A stretch of 55,711 bases of DNA from Rheinheimera pacifica (lineage in GTDB: Bacteria; Pseudomonadota; Gammaproteobacteria; Enterobacterales; Alteromonadaceae), in contig NZ_FNXF01000021.1 of NCBI RefSeq assembly GCF_900108485.1, forward strand, positions 1 to 55,711, read 5' to 3'. Both the position numbers and the translations under genes were made by a program. This document shows positions 46,982-54,317 of the stretch, one piece after another; the stretch's first letter is position 1; the number at the start of each line of letters is the position of its first letter. Under the pieces are notes generated by a model, which saw nothing but the letters and a program-made list of their open reading frames with translations, searched no databases and was not told the origin of the DNA.

Positions 46982-47626
46982 TTAAATTACTGGCTTGGTC
47001 ATTAATCGAGTCACATCTTCCAAGTTTGATAGCCATACTTTAGATACCGCGCATCGCCAGTCAATTGCTTTAATTATGGCAGGGAGGAGATTGGCTAGGT
47101 TTGGCTGGTTAAAGATTGGCTCATGGTGGGCAATTCTATTCCGAAGCATTCGAATGACGAAGCAGTCGGATTTTAGCTCATCACGAATGGTGTCCTCGTC
47201 CGGTCCCATAGAGTGCGGGAATACCATTTTTATATATGGTACCCATATCCTGACATTGTGGGTATTTTTAAGCATATTTTCGAACCAAACCAATTTTAAT
47301 TCTGGCAATACTTTACCAACACCGATGTAGCCGGCTGAAGCTTTTATCAGTTCAGTTTTCTGTTTGCCCGATAATGAATTTCTAAATGCTGGATCAATTG
47401 GCCAATCGTTACCATATCTGAGCGCAATTGCCTCACTAATTGCATTTCTTAATGTGATCTCGTAAATGTGAAGCGGCAATATGAAGGAAGCCGAAAGCTT
47501 CGCGTTCCATTCGTAAAGCTCTATAGCGAATTCTACTGAGTCTTGACCAAGAAAATTGAGTATGGCGTTGCGATAGGTTGAAAGCCTGTTTATTGAGAGA
47601 TTTTTCTCTATTGCGGCGTGGGACAT
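46982..47626 (-). CDS. AbiF/Abi_2-type HEPN abortive-infection protein
   Basis: 214 residues. The family signature MLRNRIAHHEPIF carries the R-N-x-x-x-H HEPN motif (Arg about 161, His about 166). The N-terminal YRNAIL...YEWNAKLSASFILPLHIYE layout is that of Abi_2/AbiD/AbiF proteins, which stop phage growth by RNA cleavage. AbiF genes are known to travel with a structured non-coding RNA, and a candidate lies immediately upstream in the opposite direction (47686-47775). ATG 47626 follows TTAAGGAAGCCTG. A matching minus-strand promoter TTATTG-17-TATACT lies at 47670-47642 and overlaps that of the RNA. Confidence 0.85.
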   Translation of the reverse strand: MSHAAIEKNLSINRLSTYRNAILNFLGQDSVEFAIELYEWNAKLSASFILPLHIYEITLRNAISEAIALRYGNDWPIDPAFRNSLSGKQKTELIKASAGYIGVGKVLPELKLVWFENMLKNTHNVRIWVPYIKMVFPHSMGPDEDTIRDELKSDCFVIRMLRNRIAHHEPIFNQPNLANLLPAIIKAIDWRCAVSKVWLSNLEDVTRLMTKPVI

Positions 47627-47651
47627 CAGGCTTCCTTAATTAGTATAATGA

Positions 47652-47680
47652 TTGACGGAAAGGTCAATAACGTCTAGTAT
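47652..47680 (+). promoter_or_regulatory. Sigma-70-like promoter for the RNA opposite abiF
   Basis: TTGACG (47652-47657), exactly 17 bp, TAGTAT (47675-47680) on the plus strand. It overlaps face-to-face with the abiF promoter (TATACT at 47647-47642, TTATTG at 47670-47665 on the minus strand). Overlapping, opposed promoters would make the two transcripts compete. Confidence 0.55.
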
Positions 47681-47685
47681 TGTCA

Positions 47686-47775
47686 ATGAGGGCTCTGGCA
47701 CATCACTGCGAAAGCAGACCACCAGGGACAAAAGATATCGCAAAAACCCATTGCTTAGGCTGTGGGTTTTTCCGT
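47686..47775 (+). ncRNA. Candidate structured small RNA adjacent to abiF
   Basis: Predicted start about 47686, end in the U-run near 47771. The RNA would fold into CTCTGG/CCAGGG enclosing CTGC-GAAA-GCAG, a GNRA tetraloop hairpin, and end in AAAAACCCA/TGGGTTTTT (47742-47771) as terminator. The GNRA loop exists only on this strand and favours this direction. Known AbiF systems pair an Abi_2 protein with a structured RNA (Rfam has an AbiF RNA family), so this could be the partner RNA; I cannot match it to that family from memory. Confidence 0.55.
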
Positions 47776-47973
47776 TTAAAGAGATCATTTAACTTCATCT
47801 TTTGGTTTACGTCCACGCTTTTTGGGCTCCGGCATCATCCTGGCAGCACAAGCTCTAATGTGATTGAAAATCAATATCAGTGTAATCACGCCAGAGAATC
47901 TGGATCTCGATGATGTAACAGCTGCTGCACTATGCGCTGCGCGTCAGGGGCATTCCGGCGCTTTCATGAATAT

Positions 47974-48004
47974 AAAAAAGCCCAGCAATGAAGGTGGGCT
48001 TTTA
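47974..48004. terminator. Hairpin terminator near the zinc-ribbon gene
   Basis: AAAAAAGCCCA and TGGGCTTTT pair around about ten bases. On the minus strand it ends in a T-run 44 bp after the stop of the 47-residue gene at 48048. The roughly 200 bp between 47786 and 47973 contain no gene I can defend; a lysine-rich short frame ending at 47785 (PKKRGRKPKDEVK) is noted below. Confidence 0.65.
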
Positions 48005-48047
48005 TCATTAAAATGCCTACGATAGGCATTAATTCCGTATCTAAAAC

Positions 48048-48191
48048 TTACTTATTGCTGCAACACTTGCATTGAGGAAAGACAAAAACTTTACCGTTCT
48101 TTGGGTAAATGGTTTTGCCATTCTTTGTCACATAACGTGCAAAGACTACCTCGCAAGTGTTACCACATTTCGGACAGTATCCCGTCTTCAT
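48048..48191 (-). CDS. 47-residue zinc-ribbon protein
   Basis: A small frame not listed by length filters: starts MKTGYCPKCGNTCEVV at 48191 and ends PQCKCCSNK, giving two cysteine knuckles (CPKC and CKCC) with lysine-rich strands between. This is the layout of small zinc-beta-ribbon proteins carried by mobile elements. A terminator follows. Function unknown. Confidence 0.65.
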   Translation of the reverse strand: MKTGYCPKCGNTCEVVFARYVTKNGKTIYPKNGKVFVFPQCKCCSNK

Positions 48192-48235
48192 GTAGTAACC
48201 CCTATGGCTTTCGCAAATATCGAACCCACAAAAAT

Positions 48236-48366
48236 TTGCGATTTGCTGGGAGAACCACTAGACTTACTAACGCCAATTAGAAAGTGTCATGGTGGGTTGC
48301 CTCCATACACCAGTAGATGTGCCAACATCTACCCCCTACAAAGCCCTGTGCCAACAGGGCTTTTTT
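48236..48366 (+). ncRNA. Candidate small RNA with twin identical-loop hairpins
   Basis: A possible promoter (TTGCGA at 48236-48241, 17 bp, TAGACT at 48259-48264) precedes about 95 nt that hold no gene. Two consecutive hairpins follow: GTAGATGT-GCCA-ACATCTAC (48313-48332) and AGCCCTGT-GCCA-ACAGGGCT (48342-48361), the second running into TTTTTT. Both share the apical sequence TGTGCCAACA although the outer stems differ. It converges on immA (stop at 48365). Confidence 0.4.
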
Positions 48367-48847
48367 AATAAAAGTCGAAAGTTAATTGTCTCATTTCATA
48401 ATTCAAATGCGCTAGAGCATATTCTGCAAACATATCCGCCTGCCACTCAGCGTCCTCAGCCTGTGTAGGGGGCATCACTGAAAAGTGCATACTCGGTTGG
48501 TGCCCTAAAACTAAATGGCCTAATTCGTGAAATAATATTGCCAGTGCTGTTCTATCGCCTTTACAGGCTTCGACGTATTTACTATTTGGAACCCTGATAG
48601 TCAGAGTTTGTGGATCGTAATGTCCAATAATTGATAAGTGTGTCGCTGAACTCCAGTCTCTATCTTCAACAGGATCTAATGTGATTCCATATTCAGCCAA
48701 TCGCTCAAAACACACATCAAACTTTTTATTTTTTGATCTGCTGGGTTTAAACCCCAGCACCTCACATAATATTATTGCTGAATTCTGTATTTGAGCTTCA
48801 GCTAAAGGACTCACACGCTGTCCACGAAATTGATAATCACTACTCAT
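48365..48847 (-). CDS. ImmA/IrrE-family metallopeptidase
   Basis: 160 residues from ATG 48847, which overlaps the stop of the xre gene; an earlier in-frame start would lie inside it. The zinc motif LFHELGHLVLGH (HExxH plus downstream glutamates EDAEWQADMFAEYAL) is that of ImmA/IrrE proteases. ImmA-type proteases cleave the repressor encoded beside them, here the XRE protein. The pair therefore looks like a two-gene switch. Confidence 0.9.
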   Translation of the reverse strand: MSSDYQFRGQRVSPLAEAQIQNSAIILCEVLGFKPSRSKNKKFDVCFERLAEYGITLDPVEDRDWSSATHLSIIGHYDPQTLTIRVPNSKYVEACKGDRTALAILFHELGHLVLGHQPSMHFSVMPPTQAEDAEWQADMFAEYALAHLNYEMRQLTFDFY

Positions 48848-49208
48848 CGTTATCCTTACGACCATTTAATTGGTTCAACAAACCGGCAAAGCGTTGTAGC
48901 TCTTCAGGTGTAAATTGAGATTTAGCAAAACCAGCTACCAACATTTTTTGTTGAAGCGACAACCCATCAACTGGAATGCTCTCATTTGATACGTGAGCCA
49001 ATTCACTCAAATGTTTAATTTCGTAATCCTTTGACTTAAAAAAGCCGTAAATAGAATCGACCCATTTCGCAGGTATTTTTTTTGCACCAGTCTCCATTCC
49101 ACTTAAGAACGCAGGTGTAGTGCCTAACTCTTCAGCCATTGTCAAAAGAGTGTAGCCAACATCTATCCTGGCTTTTCTGACCGCCTTTCCAAATTCAGTT
49201 AGAGCCAT
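48840..49208 (-). CDS. XRE-family transcriptional regulator
   Basis: 122 residues from ATG 49208 (MALTEFGKAVRKARIDVGYT), a helix-turn-helix of the Xre type (TLLTMAEELGTTPAFLSGMETG) with a helical C-terminal part. It is divergent from tniQ across 275 bp that contains inverted repeats. Xre regulators controlling guide-RNA or Cas expression have been described in I-F3 CASTs, and it overlaps an ImmA protease gene, so regulated derepression is a plausible switch here. Confidence 0.88.
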   Translation of the reverse strand: MALTEFGKAVRKARIDVGYTLLTMAEELGTTPAFLSGMETGAKKIPAKWVDSIYGFFKSKDYEIKHLSELAHVSNESIPVDGLSLQQKMLVAGFAKSQFTPEELQRFAGLLNQLNGRKDNDE

Positions 49209-49283
49209 TTCATATTTCCTCAGCAACCGATCCCCAAGCCCCTATAATTTAACAGCATCCCAGCTGCTATGTTGATTTTATCT

Positions 49284-49346
49284 AAAACAAACTTAAATTC
49301 AACCATTTTGGTAAATTAATTTTGTTTTTTAGTTAATTCGGAATTA
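49284..49346. promoter_or_regulatory. Inverted repeats between xre and tniQ, candidate operators
   Basis: AAAACAAACTTAA (49284-49296) pairs with TTAATTTTGTTTT (49316-49328) at 12 of 13 positions, and TAATTC-G-GAATTA (49334-49346) is a 13-bp palindrome. Both lie in the divergent xre/tniQ intergenic region, the natural place for an autoregulated Xre operator. There is no direct evidence of binding. Confidence 0.45.
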
Positions 49347-49483
49347 TTTCAACTGCTGGACATGTTGTAGTCAACCATCTAGTACCATCGAAGCTATCTT
49401 CGTTACGAATCTGAATATTGAATTAAGCAATAGGCGGTCTATGCTTGGTTTACAAAGAGATATTTGAATAATCTGAGACTGCC

Positions 49484-50680
49484 TTGCGCTACCTTGTCCG
49501 CCCCAAACCCAAATCTGACGAAAGTCTTGAATCCTTTATGCTGCGGGTTGCCAGAGGTAACGGTTATTCAGATTTTTCAACGTTCATTCAGTCTGCAAAA
49601 AGCAGTGTTATTGGCTCCTCAGCTGGAAGATTTGAGTCATTCTTACCTGAAGACATCGCAAGTGCTAACTTACACCACTCTCAAATTTCCAGTCGTCGTC
49701 GTATCGACATGTTGCGTCAGTTCGCAGAGCTGGCCGGTTGTACGCTGTCTGATTTACTGGATATTTGTTTGGCCCGCGGCGCGGTTACCTTTTCGAAAAG
49801 ACGCGTGAGTCTGTACAGACAAGGTGTAAATATACCGCTCGATGAGCTGCGACCACTTCACGAAGTTCCTGTATGTCCTTCATGTATTAATGAAAATGGA
49901 TATCGCCGGCAACTGTGGCATTTTCGATCCTACACGGCCTGCCATCAGCATGGCATTTCGCTGATAAATCATTGCCGTTGTGGCGCATCTTTGAATATGG
50001 TTGAACAGGAGTTTTCTGGCAGTTGTCATTCTTGCGGGGCGTCTTTGCTTGAGCAAATTGAAAATGCGTCCGATCCCGAGCTAAAACTATCAGCCTGGCT
50101 ATCAGGAGAGACGACGGAGCATCTTCCAAGTGTTGCACAAAGCCATAGGTGGGGGCTTGTTCACTGGTTCAGGCATTATGTCGCATTTGATGATTGTATC
50201 GCTGAGGACTCATTTTTTAGCTACTTCAAGGCTTGGCCTGATTCTTTATTCGAGAAGCTAAAATCGGACTTCACAAAGGCCATTGAACTTGCTGTTTCAC
50301 CTTTAAATGAAATGACCTTTCAGGACGTTTTTGGTGATCTCTTGATAGTATCTTGCCGGTTGCCGGGCTCGGCACTTGCAGACAACATTGTACTTAGAAG
50401 CATTGTGAAGTTTTTGTCTGATGAGGTGATCGATAAAGGTAGTGTACTCGGCGATTTGGCCATTAACAGTATTGAGGCTGCGATTTTGCTTAACACTACC
50501 ACTGGGCAGATAGCATCACTTTATGACCAAGGTATCTTACAAACCAAATATCAACTTAGGAGCAGTCAAATTGTGGCCGTGACTGCTCCGGTATTTCGTT
50601 TGTCGGATGTGCTCTGCTGCTGGCTCACGTCCTATCAGAGTGAGACGTCAAACCGGCGCTATCTGGTTTCAAAGTGGTAA
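49484..50680 (+). CDS. tniQ: TniQ/TnsD-type target-selection protein
   Basis: 398 residues starting at TTG 49484 (MRYLVRPKPKSDESLESF). The start is chosen because known I-F3 TniQ proteins begin with the same RPKP-SDESLESF motif; the next ATG would delete it. Zinc-binding cysteines lie at about 131, 134, 153, 164, 166, 181 and 184 (VCPSC, YTACHQHG, HCRCGASL, CHSCGASL). The C-terminus NRRYLVSKW resembles the Tn6677 protein. TniQ dimers sit on the Cas6 end of Cascade and recruit TnsC. The Cas8/5 start lies at its stop codon. Confidence 0.95.
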   Translation: MRYLVRPKPKSDESLESFMLRVARGNGYSDFSTFIQSAKSSVIGSSAGRFESFLPEDIASANLHHSQISSRRRIDMLRQFAELAGCTLSDLLDICLARGAVTFSKRRVSLYRQGVNIPLDELRPLHEVPVCPSCINENGYRRQLWHFRSYTACHQHGISLINHCRCGASLNMVEQEFSGSCHSCGASLLEQIENASDPELKLSAWLSGETTEHLPSVAQSHRWGLVHWFRHYVAFDDCIAEDSFFSYFKAWPDSLFEKLKSDFTKAIELAVSPLNEMTFQDVFGDLLIVSCRLPGSALADNIVLRSIVKFLSDEVIDKGSVLGDLAINSIEAAILLNTTTGQIASLYDQGILQTKYQLRSSQIVAVTAPVFRLSDVLCCWLTSYQSETSNRRYLVSKW

Positions 50681-50685
50681 ATCGG

Positions 50686-52593
50686 ATGCACTTAACAGAG
50701 CTTTTACAGTTGCCAGATGTGCAGGTTAGAAATGTCGAGTTGAAGCGGGCTTTTAATGCTCTTAGTGAAGGAGTTTGTATTGACGGTTTGGAAGTTCAGG
50801 CTATCCATATATTGGCAAATCTGACTTTAAAACTCAGTGACGCGTTGGATGTCACCTCGGCAACAGAATCTTGTAGCCTGTTAAAATCTCAAGACTGGTT
50901 ATGTAAATGCCTTTCGGCTGTGAGGTTCAGACATTCACATAATTTAAAGTATCCTGACTATAAGAACCGTGGCGTATTGCGACTTGAGCCATTAGGGAGT
51001 CTCCCGACTGGCTACATATCGTCTCAATGGTGTAAGGACCATGCCAGGCTTGGCTGGTCACATAATTCTGCCGATATCAATTACCAGCTATTTCTCTGCG
51101 CCTCATTCAATTGGCTGGGCGGGTTAAGCTGTATAGCTGACTTGATCCGCGAGGGGGATTCGAATTTTAAAGAGCTTCTCTCTGAAGCTGGGGTGTATAA
51201 AAAGGATATTATCCGGCTGACTCAAGAACTGCAGAGAATTGCGCCCAAACAAACCTTGCTTGAGCTTGGCCCGGAGTTACGCCAAATTCGGCTACCTTAT
51301 CGCAACGCTTATTGTGCTGTCACTCCGATCCCATCGCATATGTTGCAGCGAGAGATACATCTGGCGTTAAAGGCCGAGAAACGGCATCGAGGTGTTATTA
51401 AACACACCAGAGCGGCAAGCGTAGGTGATTTGGCTGCTGCAACTGCCGGCCGGGTGTTCACTTTCAGGACTGTGCCAAAAAAACTTTGGATGTGGCACAG
51501 CCTTAATCCGAAGTATTCAATGTCGGACACAGGTTTGCTGGCATTAGAGCAGCTTACCAAGGCTGAGCAGATGCTGCTGACAGACAATAATCGAAAGCGC
51601 CTGGTCGATGAGTGGAAACAAGAAGTCCTTAATTACATTGATATCTGGATTAAGAAATACGACATCCAAATAGAGCTCAATGCCAGCACTTTAGTCGCGC
51701 AATTTAACGTGCACCTCAGCAAGACAAAGATCGGTCGTGAACTAGCGTATCAGCCCGATGTAACAAGACTACTCAACCAGCTGATGAGCAAAGCAGCATC
51801 CGATTATGACGTTTCTCCGACAACGCAGGGAAACTATCAATATCTGGTATTGCCAGGCATTAAAATTTCCGGTGCTACGGCATTTAGCTCGGCTTACACA
51901 GTGGGCATCCCATCGCTAATGGGAATATGGGGCTTTCTGCACGCATTTGAACGGAATATCCAACGCCGGACGAGTAGTACTTTTCAAATTGAGAGCTTCG
52001 CCCTGTGTTTGCATCAGTTTGTATTAGACGACCGTGGATTAACCAGAGAAGTTAAACTAGACAGCAAAAGGCTTGTTACCCCTGCAACTCTGCCAACACG
52101 TTATTGTGATTTCGTCATCAGTTTTGTTTTAAAAGTACGCAAAGCTCAGTTACAACTGGAGCCCATCCAGTTGATTTCATACTTGCCAAATTCACTGTGT
52201 CAGGGGGCGGTGCACGCCCAAATAGATCGGCTTGAGAGTTTTCTCTGGATGGATTCGTTTTATCGCGCAGTCCAAGCGATACCGGAAAAAAGAGGACGCT
52301 GGCTGACACCGGATCTTAACTTTTCACCAAGTGATGTCGAAACATTAACTCTTGTACCCGAGCTACTGCTCACAACAGTGGGTTACCAACTTCTGGAAAC
52401 GCCTACTGAAAAAACGGGAGCTGTAGATGATATGCCACATGCCTTTGCTGAACCGGTTCTCGGGAACGTGTACCAGCGCCATGCCGGCGCTGATGCTTTG
52501 GATCATGAATTTTTCTGGAAGCTTGCAGTACTTCCAAATGCCTTTCTATTAGGGACTGAAGGAACTGAACATGAAGCTGCCTCAACGATTTAG
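50686..52593 (+). CDS. cas8/5: Cas8-Cas5 fusion, type I-F3 Cascade subunit
   Basis: 635 residues from ATG 50686; a GTG at 50674 overlapping tniQ would add four residues. The opening MHLTELLQLPD and VELKRAFNAL, the central LPGIKISGATAFSSAYTVGI and the block WGFLHAFERNIQRRTSS resemble Tn6677 Cas8/5. The protein recognises the PAM and the 5' end of the guide. It is an effector without nuclease activity. Its last 23 bases overlap cas7. Confidence 0.95.
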   Translation: MHLTELLQLPDVQVRNVELKRAFNALSEGVCIDGLEVQAIHILANLTLKLSDALDVTSATESCSLLKSQDWLCKCLSAVRFRHSHNLKYPDYKNRGVLRLEPLGSLPTGYISSQWCKDHARLGWSHNSADINYQLFLCASFNWLGGLSCIADLIREGDSNFKELLSEAGVYKKDIIRLTQELQRIAPKQTLLELGPELRQIRLPYRNAYCAVTPIPSHMLQREIHLALKAEKRHRGVIKHTRAASVGDLAAATAGRVFTFRTVPKKLWMWHSLNPKYSMSDTGLLALEQLTKAEQMLLTDNNRKRLVDEWKQEVLNYIDIWIKKYDIQIELNASTLVAQFNVHLSKTKIGRELAYQPDVTRLLNQLMSKAASDYDVSPTTQGNYQYLVLPGIKISGATAFSSAYTVGIPSLMGIWGFLHAFERNIQRRTSSTFQIESFALCLHQFVLDDRGLTREVKLDSKRLVTPATLPTRYCDFVISFVLKVRKAQLQLEPIQLISYLPNSLCQGAVHAQIDRLESFLWMDSFYRAVQAIPEKRGRWLTPDLNFSPSDVETLTLVPELLLTTVGYQLLETPTEKTGAVDDMPHAFAEPVLGNVYQRHAGADALDHEFFWKLAVLPNAFLLGTEGTEHEAASTI

Positions 52594-53593
52594 CTACCGC
52601 CGCTCACTGTCACCCAGCATTGGTGTTTTCACTTATGTGAATAAGCAAGGAGAGGAAAGATCACTGCCGTTTAAAACAGTGAAAGTACTCGGTCAAAAAG
52701 AGGGGGTGGCGGAAGGATTTGATAACAAAATGATTCCCAAAGCCTCAGCTACAGCGAAGAAACTTGGCGAGGGAAACCCACATACTATTGAATATTGCCA
52801 TGTCCCTTACGACGCGAACCGGGTCTTCTGCAGATTCTCGTTGACTGTTAATGCAAACTCTATAGCGCCCGAGGTGTGCAATGACACTGAAGTTATAGAG
52901 GCCATGTCTGAATTTGTGAAGTCCTACATAGCCGTGAAAGGCTATAACTATCTTGCCGAGCGTTACCTGATACAGATCATTTCTGGTGCCTGGTTATGGC
53001 GAAATCAGTATTCACTGGGTACTACAATCAGGATCCGAACCCACAAAGGTCGAAATCTGGTAGCTGAAAATGTACAGCCGCATTCTGGGCAAAAAGGCTG
53101 GCAACAGAATTTAGCTGGCTGGGCAGATTTGGTTGATGAGTTTAGTGAAGCACTAATTAATCCGGGCACATTTTTACTTTGCGAGGTAGAGGCTGAGATT
53201 ATCCCAATAACCTGTCAGGAGATATACCCCAGTCAGGCATTTAGTGATCGGGATAGCGCAGATACTGCCGGGCGGATATTCCAAAAAACTATGGTAGATG
53301 GCACTGAGAGCCCAATTTTAGGTGCCTATAAAATTGGAGCGGCAATCGCTCAGATTGACGATTGGCTTGATGACGCTGTCGAGCCATTACGAGTGGGTCA
53401 ATACGGGGTAGATAAAAAGATAAGTGCAGCATTGCGCACACCTGAAAATGGATTAGATTTTTTCAGTACCATTACGCAGGTTGAGCAACTGACCGACGAG
53501 ATAAATGCAAAAAAACAATCCAACAACAGAGCTCACTTTTTGGCAGCTAATCTGATTAAAGGTGGTTTATTTCAGAAAGGGGCCGCCAATTGA
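52571..53593 (+). CDS. cas7: Cas7 (Csy3-type) Cascade backbone
   Basis: 340 residues. MKLPQRFSYRRSLSPS, GNPHTIEYCHVPY and SPILGAYKIGAAIAQIDDW are conserved with the I-F3 Cas7. Six copies normally coat the guide and displace every sixth base, the period seen in the homing spacer's mismatches. The C-terminus LAANLIKGGLFQKGA is family-typical. The stop overlaps the cas6 start. Confidence 0.96.
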   Translation: MKLPQRFSYRRSLSPSIGVFTYVNKQGEERSLPFKTVKVLGQKEGVAEGFDNKMIPKASATAKKLGEGNPHTIEYCHVPYDANRVFCRFSLTVNANSIAPEVCNDTEVIEAMSEFVKSYIAVKGYNYLAERYLIQIISGAWLWRNQYSLGTTIRIRTHKGRNLVAENVQPHSGQKGWQQNLAGWADLVDEFSEALINPGTFLLCEVEAEIIPITCQEIYPSQAFSDRDSADTAGRIFQKTMVDGTESPILGAYKIGAAIAQIDDWLDDAVEPLRVGQYGVDKKISAALRTPENGLDFFSTITQVEQLTDEINAKKQSNNRAHFLAANLIKGGLFQKGAAN

Positions 53594-54207
53594 ATAGGTA
53601 CTTTTTTTACATTCGCTATTTACCAGAAGTCGTAAATTGCGAGTTCCTGGCAGGTAAATGTATTCGTATTTTACACGCGTTTCAATCACGGTTTGAACTT
53701 CGAAGCATTGGAGTAGCGTTTCCTGAGTGGAGCGCTTCCAGCATCGGAACTTCAATTGCATTTGTCTCTGAATCTGAGCGCTCATTGGCAATGCTAAGGA
53801 CTCAACACTATTTCACGCGGATGGTTGAGGAAGGATATTTTGCGTTGAGTGACATCTTACTCGTACCTATAGAGCTTGGTGTACCGGAAGTTATATATTA
53901 CAGAGAGCGTCGTTTGGAAAAAGAAACAGCTGCGGCCAAGAAGCGAGAGTTTAAGAGGTTGCAGAATCGCGCGATAAGTAGAGGAGTAGAATACAAGCCC
54001 AAAGAATCTCAATCGAAAGAATCTGTTTTACCCTTGTCTCATCTTATTCCATTTTGCAGTTCAAGTGGGCGTGTATTTAATTTATGTATCGGACGGTTAG
54101 ATTGCAATCAACTGATAAATGATCAATTTAGCAGTTATGGGCTAGGTAACCGGGTGAATATGACAGGCTCGGTACCCGGCTTGGCACCATTTATTAAGAC
54201 GCTCTAG
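53590..54207 (+). CDS. cas6: Cas6 (Csy4-type) guide RNA endoribonuclease
   Basis: 205 residues from TTG 53590, overlapping the cas7 stop. The order YLPE, ILHAF with the catalytic-type histidine at 29, IGVSFP-like IGVAFPEW, and the C-terminal FSSYGLGNRVN is conserved with I-F3 Cas6. It cuts each repeat 3' of the hairpin and stays bound, where TniQ docks. The array starts 110 bp downstream. Confidence 0.95.
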   Translation: MNRYFFYIRYLPEVVNCEFLAGKCIRILHAFQSRFELRSIGVAFPEWSASSIGTSIAFVSESERSLAMLRTQHYFTRMVEEGYFALSDILLVPIELGVPEVIYYRERRLEKETAAAKKREFKRLQNRAISRGVEYKPKESQSKESVLPLSHLIPFCSSSGRVFNLCIGRLDCNQLINDQFSSYGLGNRVNMTGSVPGLAPFIKTL

Positions 54208-54222
54208 TAAGTGATTGATTAG

Positions 54223-54251
54223 TTGAGAATATTATTCTAGGTTTTTTAAAT
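54223..54251 (+). promoter_or_regulatory. Candidate array promoter with overlapping palindrome
   Basis: TTGAGA (54223-54228), 17 bp, TTAAAT (54246-54251), with the palindrome AGAAT-ATT-ATTCT (54226-54238) covering the -35 end and the spacer. It lies 67 bp before the first CRISPR repeat, a plausible regulated leader promoter. Confidence 0.35.
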
Positions 54252-54317
54252 TGGGTTTTATCTGTCAACTCTGGCTAAAGCCTTGATTTAATGGGTTCAT
54301 CTTTTAAACTATTTATA

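Noticed and set aside
47785..47900. Short minus-strand frame ending in PKKRGRKPKDEVK
   Set aside because: The lysine-rich end looks like an AT-hook tail and lies before a terminator, but the upstream part has no good start or ribosome site. It could be a gene remnant.
47862..48023. Plus-strand frame containing ITPENLDLDDVTAAAL
   Set aside because: Looks protein-like for some 30 codons, but it starts at a weak TTG with no Shine-Dalgarno and runs through a terminator hairpin.
48072..48368. 98-codon plus-strand frame
   Set aside because: It lies opposite the better supported zinc-ribbon gene and candidate RNA and has no recognisable content.
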